A stretch of DNA of 64,000 nucleotides. Origin: Hormiphora californensis (lineage: Eukaryota > Ctenophora > Tentaculata > Cydippida > Pleurobrachiidae). A model generated the notes under the pieces. It did no database searches. It was not told the origin of the DNA and saw only the letters and a list, made by a program, of their open reading frames with translations. Numbering within the stretch: position 1 is the stretch's first letter; each line of letters opens with the position of its first letter. A program made the translations under genes and the position numbers. This document shows positions 1-11,592 of the stretch, one piece after another. The stretch is from positions 124,001 through 188,000 of the forward strand of contig CM035354.1 of the NCBI GenBank assembly GCA_020137815.1. Direction: 5' to 3'.

Positions 1-1260
1 GTCTTGGTAACCATAGTAACTACTCACCATGGTGTCTTGGTAACCATGGTAACTACTTACCCTGGTGTCTTGGTAACCATGGTAACTACTCACCCTGGTG
101 TCTTGGTAACCATGGTAACTACTTACCCTGGTGTCTTGGTAACCACAGTAACTACTTACCCTGGTATCTTGGTAAACATGGTAACTACTCACCCTGGTGT
201 CTTGGTAACCATGGTAACTACTCACCCTGGTGTCTTGGTAACCATGGTAACTACTCACCCTGGTGTCTTGGTAACCATGGTAACTACTCGCCCTGGTGTC
301 TTGGTAACCATGGTAACTACTCACCCTGGTGTCTTGGTAACCATGGTAACTACTTACCCTGGTGTCTTGGTAACCATGGTAACTACTTACTCTGGTGTCT
401 TGGTAACCATGGTAACTACTCACCCTGGTGTCTTGGTAACCATGGTAACCATGGTAACTACTCACTCTGGTGTCTTGGTAACCATGGTAACTACTTACCC
501 TGGTGTCTTGGTAACCATGGTAACTACTCACCCTGGTGTCTTGGTAACCATGGTAACTACTCACCCTGGTGTCTTGGTAACCATGGTAACTACTTACCCT
601 GGTGTCTTGGTAACCATGGCAACTACTCACCCTGGTGTCTTGGTAACCATGGTAACTACTCACCCTGGTGTTTTGGTAACCATGGTAACTACTCACCCTG
701 GTGTCTTGGTAACCACAGTAACTACTTACCCTGGTATCTTGGTAAACATGGTAACTACTCACCCTGGTGTCTTGGTAACCATGGTAACTACTCACCCTGG
801 TGTCTTGGTAACCATGGTAACTACTCACCCTGGTGTCTTGGTAACCATGGTAACTACTCGCCCTGGTGTCTTGGTAACCATGGTAACTACTCACCCTGGT
901 GTCTTGGTAACCATGGTAACTACTTACCCTGGTGTCTTGGTAACCATGGTAACTACTTACTCTGGTGTCTTGGTAACCATGGTAACTACTCACCCTGGTG
1001 TCTTGGTAACCATGGTAACCATGGTAACTACTCACTCTGGTGTCTTGGTAACCATGGTAACTACTTACCCTGGTGTCTTGGTAACCATGGTAACTACTCA
1101 CCCTGGTGTCTTGGTAACCATGGTAACTACTCACCCTGGTGTCTTGGTAACCATGGTAACTACTTACCCTGGTGTCTTGGTAACCATGGCAACTACTCAC
1201 CCTGGTGTCTTGATAACCATGGTAACCATGGTAACTACTCACCCTGGTATCTTGGTACTC
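1..1260. repeat. 33-bp minisatellite with a 570-bp higher-order repeat, each unit carrying an X-box-like site
   Basis: About 37 tandem copies of a 33-bp unit (GGTGTCTTGGTAACCATGG followed by TAACTACTCACCCT). The unit is divisible by three, so a long open frame of VLVTMVTTHPG repeats runs through it. I regard that frame as a by-product and not a gene. Variant units (CCACAG, ACTCGCC, a 9-bp ACCATGGTA insertion) recur exactly 570 bp apart, for example at 143 and 713 or 440 and 1010. A block of 17 units plus 9 bp was therefore duplicated, and the second copy is cut short near 1216. Almost every unit contains GTAACCATGGTAAC, which fits the RFX X-box consensus GTNRCCNNRGYAAC. The array starts before the window and lies in an intron of the myosin gene. 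Confidence 0.95.
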
Positions 1261-1365
1261 CTTAGCATCGTTGGTACCATCCACTGTGTAAGTTCCACTC
1301 TGGTTCAGGTACCAGTAGTAGTCCGGCTCTGCCAACCCACACTCAGCTATGGAAAGAAACATCTT

Positions 1366-1486
1366 TAGTTAACACTATTACCTACTGATACAATGCTGCA
1401 GTAACTAACTGAACTAAATATTTAGAGTTTAGTTAACACTATTACCTACTGATACATCATACAATTGCTGCAGTAACTAACTGAAC
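1366..1486. repeat. two-copy direct repeat of about 58 bp
   Basis: The segment beginning TTAGTTAACACTATTACCTA and ending GCAGTAACTAACTGAACTAA occurs at about 1366-1415 and again at about 1428-1482. The second copy has a small insertion. It sits between the minisatellite and myosin exon 5, inside the same intron. Confidence 0.8.
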
Positions 1487-1508
1487 TAACTGAGCAAGCA
1501 TTGTGTAC

Positions 1509-2990
1509 CTTTTTCATCGTCAGAAGCGCCCACTAATATTTGATAGAAGATGTGAAAGTTTCTCTCTAGTGGGTTCTGTCTGACAACTCTACTTTTCTCT
1601 AATAAGAAGTTGCTGATCCGACCACCATCTGGGAGTCCGGCCATACTGAACTGGATCTCTATGTACTTTCCCTGGGACGGAGATATATGTATGAAGCACA
1701 TTTGTGATATATGTGAGGCACATGTGGAAGAGGAGGAGTGATTGGGTGATTGAATTATTGAGTTAGTTTAGTAGTTGTTGTTTTAATGAATGACCTGATA
1801 TATTAATATGTTACAAATCAGTACAACTTACAAATCTACTAGAGTTATTATTTCGAACAGTTTTGGCGTTCCCAAAGGCCTCCAGTAAAGGATTGCTCTC
1901 GATAATAACATCTTTCACCCTCTGAAACAGTTGTTCTCGTCACTGTAACGCCAATAAAAAGAAGCTATTTTTAATATCTTGATCTGCTCAAAAGAAAGAT
2001 TATTGTAACACGATACGTCAGGCACGCGAGATGGAGCTAGGGTAATTCTATATCTCCCCACCCAAGCTATAATACCACACTCCATGTACACACAGCTGTT
2101 CTATACACCTGGTGAGGACGTAGGAGCCAGGAAGGGTGGTCGAATTGAAGATGTAATACATAGTTCTAACTTCTAGGACCCTACCTGAATATCGGAGCCA
2201 CCTCCAGAAATAGCGGATAGGTAGCCCATGATGTATTTGGCAGCCACAGTTTTTCCAGCACCGCTCTCTCCACTGATAATGACACACTGACTCTCTTTGT
2301 CTATCATCATGTTGCGGAACATGTTGTCAGTTAGAGCGTAGATATGAGGAGGATTTTCATACGACGCCTGTAGGAGTAGATATCAGGTTGGGAAGAGATG
2401 AGGAAGAGATGAGAGGGTCGAACAAGGTTAGGAAGAGATGAGGAAGAGTCGAGAGAGGGCGGAGCAAGAGATGATTCGCTCTGCCGAGCACGCTTTTATG
2501 AAATAAAATGCAGTGTGAGCTACACAAGAGAAGAAGCGATTGTTGAGGGTTGATAACTATTGTAAAGGGGGTCTAGCTAGGCAAGATAACTAACAGATCT
2601 GAGGGGGGGGTCAACCTAAATGTATCAACTCACCGCTCCCTGATACATATCTATCTCTTTCTGGGTGAAATATGACATTTGTTTGAAGGGGTTTACAGAT
2701 ATCAGCACTGGTCCGATATAGGTAAATATCTGGTCGTCCAAGAATCGCTTCTTCAGATTCTCAACAATGTCTGCCTCGGTAATCTTTGGTAAAAGGACCA
2801 TGTCCTCTACCCCCTGCGCCTTGGCTCTCTTGTACTGACTCTGAAGAGTGATACTGTTTTGTTATGAGTTAACGGTTAACCCTCCTTTGTGTGAAACAGG
2901 GTCGAGCAAGGCAAATACTGTTGTAGTGTTTCAGGGAGAGAACGATGTGCGCGTCGGAACACGTTTTCGGGCCTCCATAGCACTTACCAT
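1509..2990 (-). CDS. MYO1E/F: class I myosin heavy chain (Myo1e/f type), N-terminal part of motor domain, partial
   Basis: Actin-based motor of the long-tailed class I type, acting at the membrane and cortex. Coding exons on the minus strand: 2990-2988 (only the ATG), 2840-2634, 2367-2185, 1921-1832 and 1671-1509. All have GT..AG borders and matching phases. About 215 residues are present. Visible motifs: [36 protein letters not shown], the P-loop [27 protein letters not shown] and NNNSSRF (switch I), and [16 protein letters not shown]. Residue for residue this resembles animal Myo1e/Myo1f. The rest of the head, the IQ region and the tail lie beyond the left edge, past the intronic minisatellite. 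The first coding exon is just the start codon, joined to [17 protein letters not shown]. The start is inferred from the ATG abutting a good donor (ATG|GTAAGT). A non-coding upstream part of exon 1 is likely near 2991-3060. Confidence 0.93.
2875..2916 (+). repeat. dispersed short intronic repeat, GGGTCGAGCAAGGCAAA type
   Basis: AACCCTCCTTT followed by TGAAACAGGGTCGAGCAAGG. The same short sequence occurs near 2414, 44318, 44765, 45130 and 58850, mostly in introns. A palindromic version at 58849-58922 suggests these are termini or relics of a very small MITE. Confidence 0.65.
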
Positions 2991-3060
2991 GTTGAGCGCC
3001 GAGCGGTAGTCGGTACAGTTGTCACTGAGCTTGAATTATAATCTTCTTTGTACCATTGCT

Positions 3061-3402
3061 ATGCCTAAAACAACAGGGTTTATTACATATATGTAGGGTG
3101 CAGTAGGTGGTCTATGATAGAGATTAGAGCCCTCCGTTCCATCAAGTCCTGATGCTGCATCAGTGACCCTCAGCGCTCAAATCTTGTTATTTTCTTGGTG
3201 TATAAACTGCACAGGTGTCAGTTTTTCAGAGAGCATCCCCTCCAGCTCCCGGAAACTACCCGTCTTGGTGAACTTGATTTATTGAACACTGAAATCTCCT
3301 ATCCGTGTATAATGTATTACGGTTTTTGAATTGTTTGGTTGTGTCCAAACGGTTATTGGCGAGCTGCAAAGCGCAAGGTGTACAAGGTCTAAGTCCTTAA
3401 GG
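3061..3402. other. no gene seen between the myosin 5' end and the foldback element
   Basis: Presumably holds the myosin promoter. I see no clear TATA box, no other gene and no long repeat here. Confidence 0.4.
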
Positions 3403-4777
3403 CTTAAGGGTACGCTAACCAAAAATTTTTTTCGAGTGCAGGGAAATCTCTCACCGTAGGGTTGTAGGCCATGCCAAGGAGACCTCAAATATGCAATTTG
3501 AGCTCTCAAGTCGAATTCATATTTTTGCTACAGCTGCTTGAAAAATGAACTGAAAATAAGTTTTGGCATCTCAAAAATTTTTTTTCAAAGATGGAGCATG
3601 AAAATTTGGGGATTTGAAGAGGACATGAAGGTGAATAACCACAAAATTTTTTTTTGCAATCCGAGCTGATTTCCGGTCCTGAGATGGATTTTTTTCCACT
3701 TTAACGCCCTATTTGGCAAGTTCCGAAAACATGTGAAAGCTGTAAATTGGTGAAAAGTTGCGTCTAACGATTATCTAAGTGGCCATAAATTTGGGCGTGT
3801 CCTTATTTGAGATAAGCTGTACAGAATTTTTTGTGAAAGCCGTCATTTCAGAAAAATAAATTCCTGATCTCAAAAACGGCTGATCGTAGAGACCTGAGAC
3901 TATGCTTAAACGATTCAGAAGGTCCGATTTTGGGGGGGTCTTCTGAGAGACATTTTGCTCCTACTTCAATCGTTTTGCTGTAATTGCGAAAAACAAATTC
4001 TATGAAAAGGGCAAAAGCTAAACTCCAATATCCTGTAATTAGGGAATTTTAGCAAGAAGGACCGAAACTATGGAAAAATGTTTAACAAGCTAATTCCTTC
4101 ACTATTTGGTCCATATGGGTCCCTATAATCATCAAAAACAAAATCACAAAAAATCCACGATGGCGAAGATGGGTTATTGTTTTTCGCAATTACAGCAAAA
4201 AACGGTTGAAGTAGGAGCAAAATGTCTCTCAGAAGACCCCCAAAATGGACCTTCTGAATCGTTTAAGCATAGTCTCAGGTCTCTACGATCAGCCGTTTTT
4301 GAGATACAGGGAATTTATTTATTTCTGAAATGACGGCTCACAAAAAAAAACTCCGTACAGCTTATCTCAAATAAGGACCGCCCAAAATTTATGGCCACTA
4401 GATAATCGTTAGACGCAACTTTTCACCAATTTACAGCTTTCACATGTTTTCGGAACTTTGCCAAATAGGCGTTAAAGTGGAAAAAAAGAAATCCATCAGG
4501 ACCGGAAATCAGCTCGGATTGCAAAAAAATTTTTTGTGGTTATTCACCTTCATGCCCTCTTCAAATCCCCAAATTTTCATGCTCCTATCTTTGAAAAAAA
4601 AATTTGAGATGCCAAAAACGTATTTTCAGACACATTTTTTAAACAGCTGTAGCAAAAATATGAATTCGACTTAAGGGCTAAAATTGCATATTTGAGGTCT
4701 CCTTGGTATGGCCTACAACCCTACGGTGAGAGATTTTCCTGCACTCGAAAAAAATTTTTGGTTAGCGTACCCTTAAG
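3403..4777. mobile_element. foldback element 1, 1.4-kb imperfect palindrome
   Basis: The two ends are inverted copies: CTTAAGGGTACGCTAACC at the left and GGTTAGCGTACCCTTAAG at the right. Inverted similarity continues inwards for roughly 590-600 bp per arm, for example GGAGACCTCAAATATGCAAT at about 3478 and its complement at about 4685. The spacer of about 175 bp is near 3996-4171. Arms differ by scattered substitutions and small indels, so the insertion is not new. No transposase or other convincing reading frame is present, so any mobility would need an enzyme supplied from elsewhere. Confidence 0.85.
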
Positions 4778-4789
4778 TTAGAATGGTTT

Positions 4790-6780
4790 AGAGAGGGATT
4801 GGCAAACGTTGCTGGCCCCGCGGGATAAGGCAGCGCTTTTCAATGTAATGAGAGGGAAAAAAATAAAAATGAAAATTGACGAATTCAATTTTCAAAATTG
4901 GAAAGCCTTCGACATCATCTCCTGCACAGCACCCACACAACTATGTGGCGGACTACCATCGGGGGTTGAGGCCTCAGTGCATGCTGCCAGGAAAGCTTTT
5001 GAACGTGAAGATGTGGAATGCATCCTGATGGTTGATGCTTCGAATGCATTTAATGCACTGAATAGGAAAGCAGCTTGAGCAACATGGATCACACATGCCC
5101 GGAATTCCACCAATACTTGACCATACCTATGGGCTCCCATCACGTCTTTTTGTCACCGATGGCGAACACCATGAAATCTTGTTATCCCGGGAAGGAACCA
5201 CTCAAGGTGATTCGGCTGCAATGGGGATGTACGCCTGCTCCCTCATGCCATTTGTAAACACACTTCGGGTATGATAAAGTTATCACGATCTTCTACGCAG
5301 ACGATGGTACGGGAGCCGGACGCCTCGATAATGTGCAGAATGGTGGGGAAGAGTCAAAAGTGATGGTCCATCATTTGGGTACTATCCCGATCCTGGAAAA
5401 AGCTGGCTAGTGGTTAAGCCAGGACTAGAACAACAGGCCAAAGATCTTTTCCCTGATGTTAACGTCACCTCCATTGGACATCGCTACCTAGGCTCTTTTA
5501 TTGGCACAGAGGAGGGGACTGCAGATTATCTGAAGGAGATGCACTTAAATGGAAGAGCGACATCGAGACAATCAGCGAGTTTGCTTATACTGACCCACAG
5601 TGCCTACTCTGCCTACACGATGGGCGTCAGTAAGGAGTGGTCATTCGTTCTCAGAACAACAGCCGGAATCAGTAACCTACTGAGAGAGTTGAGGAGACGA
5701 TTACCACTAAACTACTACCAGCCATTACTGGACAGCCTTACATCGACGACATCACCCGTAAAACCATGGCGCTACCACGGTACGGAGGCCTTGGGATAGA
5801 GAACCCGTCAAATGGCTGACCTGGAAAATGCGAACTCAGTAGCTGCTACAGCGGAACTAGTAAAAGCTATTACAGAGAAGAAAACGGAGTTGTTCCGGAC
5901 CAGGAAATGGACAAAGTACGAAAGCTGCGATTCGTAAACTCAAACAGCTTTACAAAAGTTTACACGAGACCATCAGAGGACAACTAAGTGAGAGTGCACG
6001 TAGAACTTTGACTGATAAGTGAGAAAAATCTTCTGCGTACCAACATGTCTACCCACAACAACTAAACTTCAACCTGAATAGACAGGAATTTTAAGATGCA
6101 CTGTCAATCGGTACAATTTACCCATCGTGGGAGAGGCTAGGCCCACGAACTGTGCATGTGATGAACTGAACACCGTTGAACATGCCATTTCATGCAAAAA
6201 GGGTGGATATGTAGCTCTGAGACACAACCGTGTTCGGGACTATATAGCAGCGGAGCTTACCGGGTATGCGACGGTACTGAAATTGAGCCCTCTCTCCTCC
6301 CCACCAACGGAAGAGATCTCCCCGAAGGAACGATCACTGAGGATACGCCAGATTGGATATCTCAGCGAGAGGATTCTGGAATACAATGGACAAGGCAATG
6401 TTCGATGTAAGAGCCTTTAATGCTCAGGCCCCATCAATTGTAACCAGACTATCCCGCTTACATATGCAAAGCATGAGACACAGAAGAAAATAGCCTATCT
6501 TCACCGAGTCCGGGAAATAGAAGGAGGATTCTTCAGTCCACTTGTGATCAGCACAACCGGGGGACTTGCCAAGGAGTTTACCTAAGTGGTCAAACACATT
6601 GCTGAACTAAAGGCAAAAAAATCAGGAAACAGTCATGGTGACTGCATCAGATACATCAGGCTTCGCCTAAGCTTCTCAATGGTCAGAAGCGTCACCCTTT
6701 CGATCCGTGGATTCCGTGGGAAGAAGACCGAAACTACATCTGATGATCTATGGAACAAGATTACAAGATTACAAGATTAA
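4790..6780 (+). pseudogene. decayed non-LTR-type reverse transcriptase
   Basis: Consecutive fragments in all three forward frames give one reverse-transcriptase-like protein broken by many frameshifts and stops. The pieces include LCGGLPSGVEASVHAARKAF, CILMVDASNAFNALNRKAA, FYADDGTGAGRLDNV (catalytic YADD box, around 5290-5330), VNVTSIGHRYLGSFIGTEEG and a cysteine/histidine segment CACDELNTVEHAISC (around 6150). The C-terminal part ends VRSVTLSIRGFRGKK near 6720. The broken frames exclude a working protein. I could not assign the clade with confidence. The 5' edge at about 4799-4842 carries the GGGATAAGGCAGCGCTTTTC motif found beside other retroelements in this window. Confidence 0.75.
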
Positions 6781-7713
6781 AACAGAATTTATAATGTCAA
6801 TAAAATCAACATCCGCTCATACACTATACGAGCCTGGATATGCATAGTACAGTATGACAACACATAACCAGGCCCGGTAATAAATTAATATTACTAGTTA
6901 CCTCAAGCGGATTTCAACATTAAGGTAACGAGAAATATGTAAGCACATTAGGTACTGTCCGAATCATCGAGTCAATCAATAAATTTAAAAGTGTATTTTC
7001 ATAGTCATCTCACACATTGATATGATTGGGTGACACACGAATTTAATAGTAATTATAACACATGTAAAACAAGTCAACATTATATAACGCTGCAGCGATA
7101 TGGATTAAGCAGTACAGTAAAGGGACCCAGAGACCGATGTGATATTAGGTTGAAGTAAAAGGACCAGGAATGATTTTGAGAAGGGGAAAAGGGCTGATGC
7201 CGGAAGTGATGGAATAAGTAATATAGAGTAGAAGGACCCGGAAAACCGATGCGAAATTATGTTGGAGTAAAAGGACCCAGGACTGATATACAAGGCAATT
7301 ACTGTCCGTATGCTTTAGAAAGAGGTGTGTCTTCAATGCTGTTTTGAAAGATGATAGGATTCTGAGTCACGTATCGCTCGTGGTAATTCATTCCACAGTT
7401 TTGGAGCTACAATACTGAACGCTCCCTTGGTGTTGTCGTAGTGAAACTCACTTTCCGTATTTCCTTGAGTGCAGTTTCATCTTTGTCAATTCTGAGTGAC
7501 TGAACTTTCTGGGGTCGCTTCTCCAACATTTCAGCCATATAGGGGGGAGATAGTCCGTTTAGAGTCTTGATACCAGTAAACAAATTTTACTCTCATCGTT
7601 GTCTTACAGGCAAGAAATGTGATTCATTCTCAGTTTTGTCACACCACGTCTGCCCCTCTGCCGTATATAAATCTCGTCGCAGCGTTTTGTATTTTTGGAG
7701 TCTTTTTAGATCA

Positions 7714-8805
7714 CTATCTTTCATAGAAGACACAGGGATTGCAGTAATCTAGCCGGCTAGGATGAGAGTAGTCACCAGCTTCGTTTTCTGCATCTTGTTG
7801 AGTTCTCCCGCAATCCTCCACATTTGCACCAGTTGAAGTTACATGCTCGACAACTTTAGTAACGTGATCAGACATGGATAGGGTACTGTCAAATATTACA
7901 CACACGTTTCTTGCAGATGGAGCGATTGCCGTTTCCTCTCTTCTGGATCAATTTGAATAGTCTCAGTTTCTGCTGCTTTGCTCCATTTACTCTTCAAGAT
8001 GAGACACTTCTGTTTTGTCAGGATTTAGTTTCAACATATTGTGGTGCCATCCACACCCTTATATGTGCCACACATTTCTGTAACCTATCAATGACATCAG
8101 CGATGGAGTCTGGCAGAAAGGAGATGTAAAGCGAGAGTATATCTGCGTACATATGGAGGCTGAGACCATATAGAGCAGCAATCTTTTCCAGATCCTTTGT
8201 GTACAAGATGAACAAAAGAGGTCCCAGAATGGATCCCTGGGGAACGCCAATCTCGATGGGCTTAGAACTAGACTCCATGGATCCAATCCTGACCCTAGCA
8301 GACCGTCCAGACAGATATGACTTTATCCATTTGAGAACTCGACCTCCAATTCGATATTCAGTCTCAAGTCGATTTAAGTTTGGAATGGAAATGGTGTCGA
8401 AAGCGGCAGACAAATCCAACAAACCCAAGATCACCTGGGATTTTTTGTACCTTGCATGAGGATGTCATTTCTATCTTCACTGTAGCAGTTTCGCAGCTAT
8501 GGTTAGTTCTGTAAGCAGATTGGAACTTAGCAAATAGATCATGTTTTTCTATGTTCCTATCAACTGGTCTGACACACACTTCTCTACACTTTCGAGAGGA
8601 AAGATAAGTTTGAGATGGGTCTATAACTCTTGAGCTCATCCGGATCCAGAGATGAATTTTTGTAAGCAGGTCTTATGATAGCTCTCTTCAGACTTTCTGG
8701 AACTTCCCCTTCTGATAAGCTCATGTTGACAATTTTTGACAGGAGGGGAACAAGATGAGGAAGTACTGCAGTTAAATCGAAGTAGGAAGTGGATCGAGAG
8801 CACAA
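7714..8805 (-). pseudogene. reverse transcriptase remnant of LINE A
   Basis: Three overlapping frames give ESLKRAIIRPAYKN, LDELKSYRPISNLSFLSKV, LLDLSAAFDTISIPNL (the first catalytic Asp box), GVPQGSILGPLLFILYTKDL and LHMYADILSLYIS. The catalytic YADD box reads YADI, so a required aspartate is lost. The frame breaks repeatedly and the downstream part (VWMAPQYVETKS) ends in a stop. All blocks are in canonical order for a CR1/Jockey-type enzyme. Confidence 0.85.
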
Positions 8806-8950
8806 TGTTTTTGATTCATACTTCGGATTTGTTTACCAGTTGTTCATCAGACACAGGTTTAAACGATGAAATACAGGAGAGATTGGCGATTCTGGCGTCA
8901 AATCCGGAAGGAAAGGCAGAGTTTCCGAGAATGCTGGGTCGTTGCGAATA

Positions 8951-10100
8951 TCATCGTAAATACTCTGACCTTCGAATGGAAGAAGTCGTTAGCATTCTGG
9001 TGTTTGGCAGGATCAGCAACGGTTGGTAGTTGACGGGGAGTTTTATCTTTACCAAGTAGGAGTTCAGAAGTTGATAAGTTGCAGAAGGATTTCCTTCGAC
9101 AGCTTCAAGACGTCTTCTAAAGTACTCTCTCCTCGCTTTTCGAAACACAGACCGTGCACATCGCACTTCTTTCACAACTCCAACTCAGCTCGATCAAGCT
9201 CTCAAAGGACACCCTGGTGGGCTTCCGCAGCTTTTTTCTGTAAAGCTTTTTGTACTGCGTTCAGCCTTGCGTCGACTCTCAGCACATTGTAGAGGCATTA
9301 TCAAACCATTGAGGTTTTCCTCCAACCGATAGATTTCCTCAAGAGGTGCTAGTTCATCCAATATATCAAGTAAAAGCTCCTGGTACATTTCAACGCAGTC
9401 AGCAAGAGAGCGGCCAGGAAACAGTGGTCCTTTCAGTTCAGATTTCTGGATCAATCTGTTATAGCTTCAGCTGTTATTTTTCTCATAGCTCGGCATGTAA
9501 CTGTCTTTTTCAGAGATGGTCGGTTTGCTGAACCACAGTGAACATTAAATGATACAAGAAAATGATCAGGAACCTCTGGAGTTGGTATAACATCTACATC
9601 ACTCAACAGATATTCATCTCTGCAAACCAGGTCAAGCAACCACCGTTTATATGAGTCGGCGTGTAATCTTCTGGTGCCAGTTATGATCTTCAACTATTTG
9701 CAATAGTTGTTCGAAAAATAAGCTGGGGGTTTTCAGCATGGATGTTAAAGTCGCCATGATGATTAGCAGGTGTCCATTCAAAGTGGAGAAAGCCGCAAAA
9801 AATTGTCGAACTCGTTAGAAGACAGCCTGTTTTGTTGAATCAGGTGGACGATACACAACAGCTACTCTAGTAAGTTGAACTCCGGGTCCTTCCACTGTAA
9901 CCACTAGGCACTCATATGACGAAAATTGGCGATTCGTCTTCGGTCGCTTCACAGTTAAGCCATTTTTGCATATTACTGCACACCTCCTCCTCTGGAACCT
10001 CTAGATAAACTTATCAACTGATAGTCAAATCAGAGATATGTCTTGAGATCGCAGTTCTTCGACATGAAGCCTGACTCAGTGATGACACATAAAATCAATG
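8951..10100 (-). pseudogene. endonuclease-linker remnant of LINE A
   Basis: Fragments such as RKARREYFRRRLEAVEGNPS, LADCVEMYQELLLDILDELA and a DVDVIPTPEVPDHFLVSFNV segment match the end of an AP-endonuclease domain and the linker before the reverse transcriptase in CR1-like LINEs. They lie in different frames and carry stops. Confidence 0.6.
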
Positions 10101-10157
10101 CACGTTCAGAAATAAGCACCATAACTCCTCCAGTTTGTTACGAGAGGGAGAAACAGT

Positions 10158-11505
10158 TCAAGCTTCAAATCGGAGATGAGGAACCCCTGACATCTCTAGT
10201 TTTTTTGCCATCCTGTTAATGACACTGACCCGAACGGGACACAGACGATAACCACTGTAGTGAGAATGGGAGCTGGATTTATGCTCCGATGAGTTATTGC
10301 AATTAACGCACAGTTTCGTAGATGTAGCATCGCATTGCTTCACATCATGGTCACCGCCACAACGTTTACAGACTGAGACTTCACTAGTACAGTCCTTTCA
10401 CATGGTTGAAACCCTGGCATTTATAGCATTGTTGAATGTGAAAGCGTCCTCAACATTTAGCCGTGATCTCCCGTAGTATAACTTACCATATCCAGTACAC
10501 GCTTTGGATGGCTACTGGAAGTCTAAGAGCCACATTGCACAACTGTTGTTTTTAAAGTGACTCTTTACATCAACCACAGTGGTGTTGCTAGATTTGATCA
10601 GGGTTTTGGATTCAAGGTTGTGCAAACTAATTTATTGATGGCGTCCTTTCCAACACCTTCGGTCTCCAGTGGTACGTTGAGAATAGTCACTTTAGCGGTG
10701 CTGACGACTGGTGAAATAGTGGCATCGGCAGAAATTTTCTTCTCGATAATCTCACTGATTGATGTCATATCAGTTGATTCTGGGAGGCCAATAATGATCT
10801 CATCAGACTTTTTGCAGTCAAGGAAGTTGATAGGGGTCGCACACAGGGCTACATCAAGGTTTTCAGCTATCCTAGCTGAATCATTGTTCGGGCAGCTAAT
10901 CCTCAACTTCATTGATGGAACAGTTTTCCGGATAGGTCGCGTTGTGGTTGGAGGTTGGATTACAGGGGTCTCTGCTGAACTTCCGGCCGCAGTCGCAAAT
11001 GTCGGAGGTGACGTGGAGGTAGTTGGAATCTGGGAAGCAGAGGGTTGGGAAGCAGAGCGTTGAGTTGCAGTTAACTCAGATTCAAGGGTATCCTGTGATG
11101 ACTGGGAAGCATGATTGGGTTGCAGCGGGGGGCCATTCGGGAAAAAGGATTTGAGAGCACTCACAATTTTCGACTCTATGCTAGACTCCATTTCCTCATT
11201 TAGTTTACTAACTCGACTTTCAATGGATTCATTTAGCCGTGTTTCAAGCTGAGGAACCAGTTTTGCAGTCAGAAAGCTGATCAGCTCTTTATTGCGCCAG
11301 ACTCAATGTCCTTAACCAGCACACAATGGTTGCACCACCAACTGGAAACAACAGTCGGAAGTGTGGATCGGTTAATGTTCGCAAAACCAGGATTAGCACA
11401 AGCTGGATGATAGTACCTGGAACATTTCAAACACTTGATCCGCGGGACTCTGTTGGTCGCCTTCTTCCCACACTTGCACATCTCCAGATCGTCCGGAGAG
11501 GTCAT
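10158..11505 (-). pseudogene. LINE A ORF1 with PHD-like finger, broken
   Basis: The first block (11505-11281) has a cysteine/histidine array, CKCGKKA..CLKCSRYYHPACANP..WWCNHCV, spaced like a C4HC3 PHD finger. The next (11191-10598) has a Ser/Thr/Pro-rich linker and a conserved KLRISCPNNDSARIAENLDV segment. The last (10343-10158) has LCVNCNNSSEHKSSSHSHYS, which resembles a zinc-knuckle region. Stops separate the blocks. Role by family: nucleic-acid-binding partner of the retrotransposon RNA. Confidence 0.7.
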
Positions 11506-11592
11506 ATCTTTGGACTGCCCTTCGTGGGCTGTTACATCAGCTTTATCCTAAAACTCAAATTAATTTGTTTAAAGTAGTGTTGAAAAGTTTGA

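Larger units (their letters stand above)
7080..11592 (-). mobile_element. LINE A, degraded CR1-like non-LTR retrotransposon
   Basis: Read on the minus strand, this 4.5-kb element has a 5' leader (11592-11510), an ORF1 with a PHD-like finger and cysteine motifs (11505-10158), endonuclease remnants (about 10100-8950), a reverse transcriptase (8805-7714) and a 3' region reaching about 7080. Every part is broken by stops and frameshifts, so the element is dead. A PHD finger in ORF1 is known for CR1-clade elements and supports that placement. Its 5' leader (complement of CTCAAATTAATTTGTTTAAA at 11551) is nearly identical to that of LINE B at 37159. Confidence 0.85.

Noticed and set aside
4-1368. 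454-codon open frame of VLVTMVTTHPG repeats
   Set aside because: It exists only because the 33-bp satellite unit and its 9-bp insertion are multiples of three and the frame lacks stops. No signal peptide or non-repeat domain is attached. It lies in an intron of the myosin gene on the opposite strand.
10557-11063. 168-codon plus-strand frame
   Set aside because: Complement of LINE A ORF1. The minus strand carries the recognisable protein.
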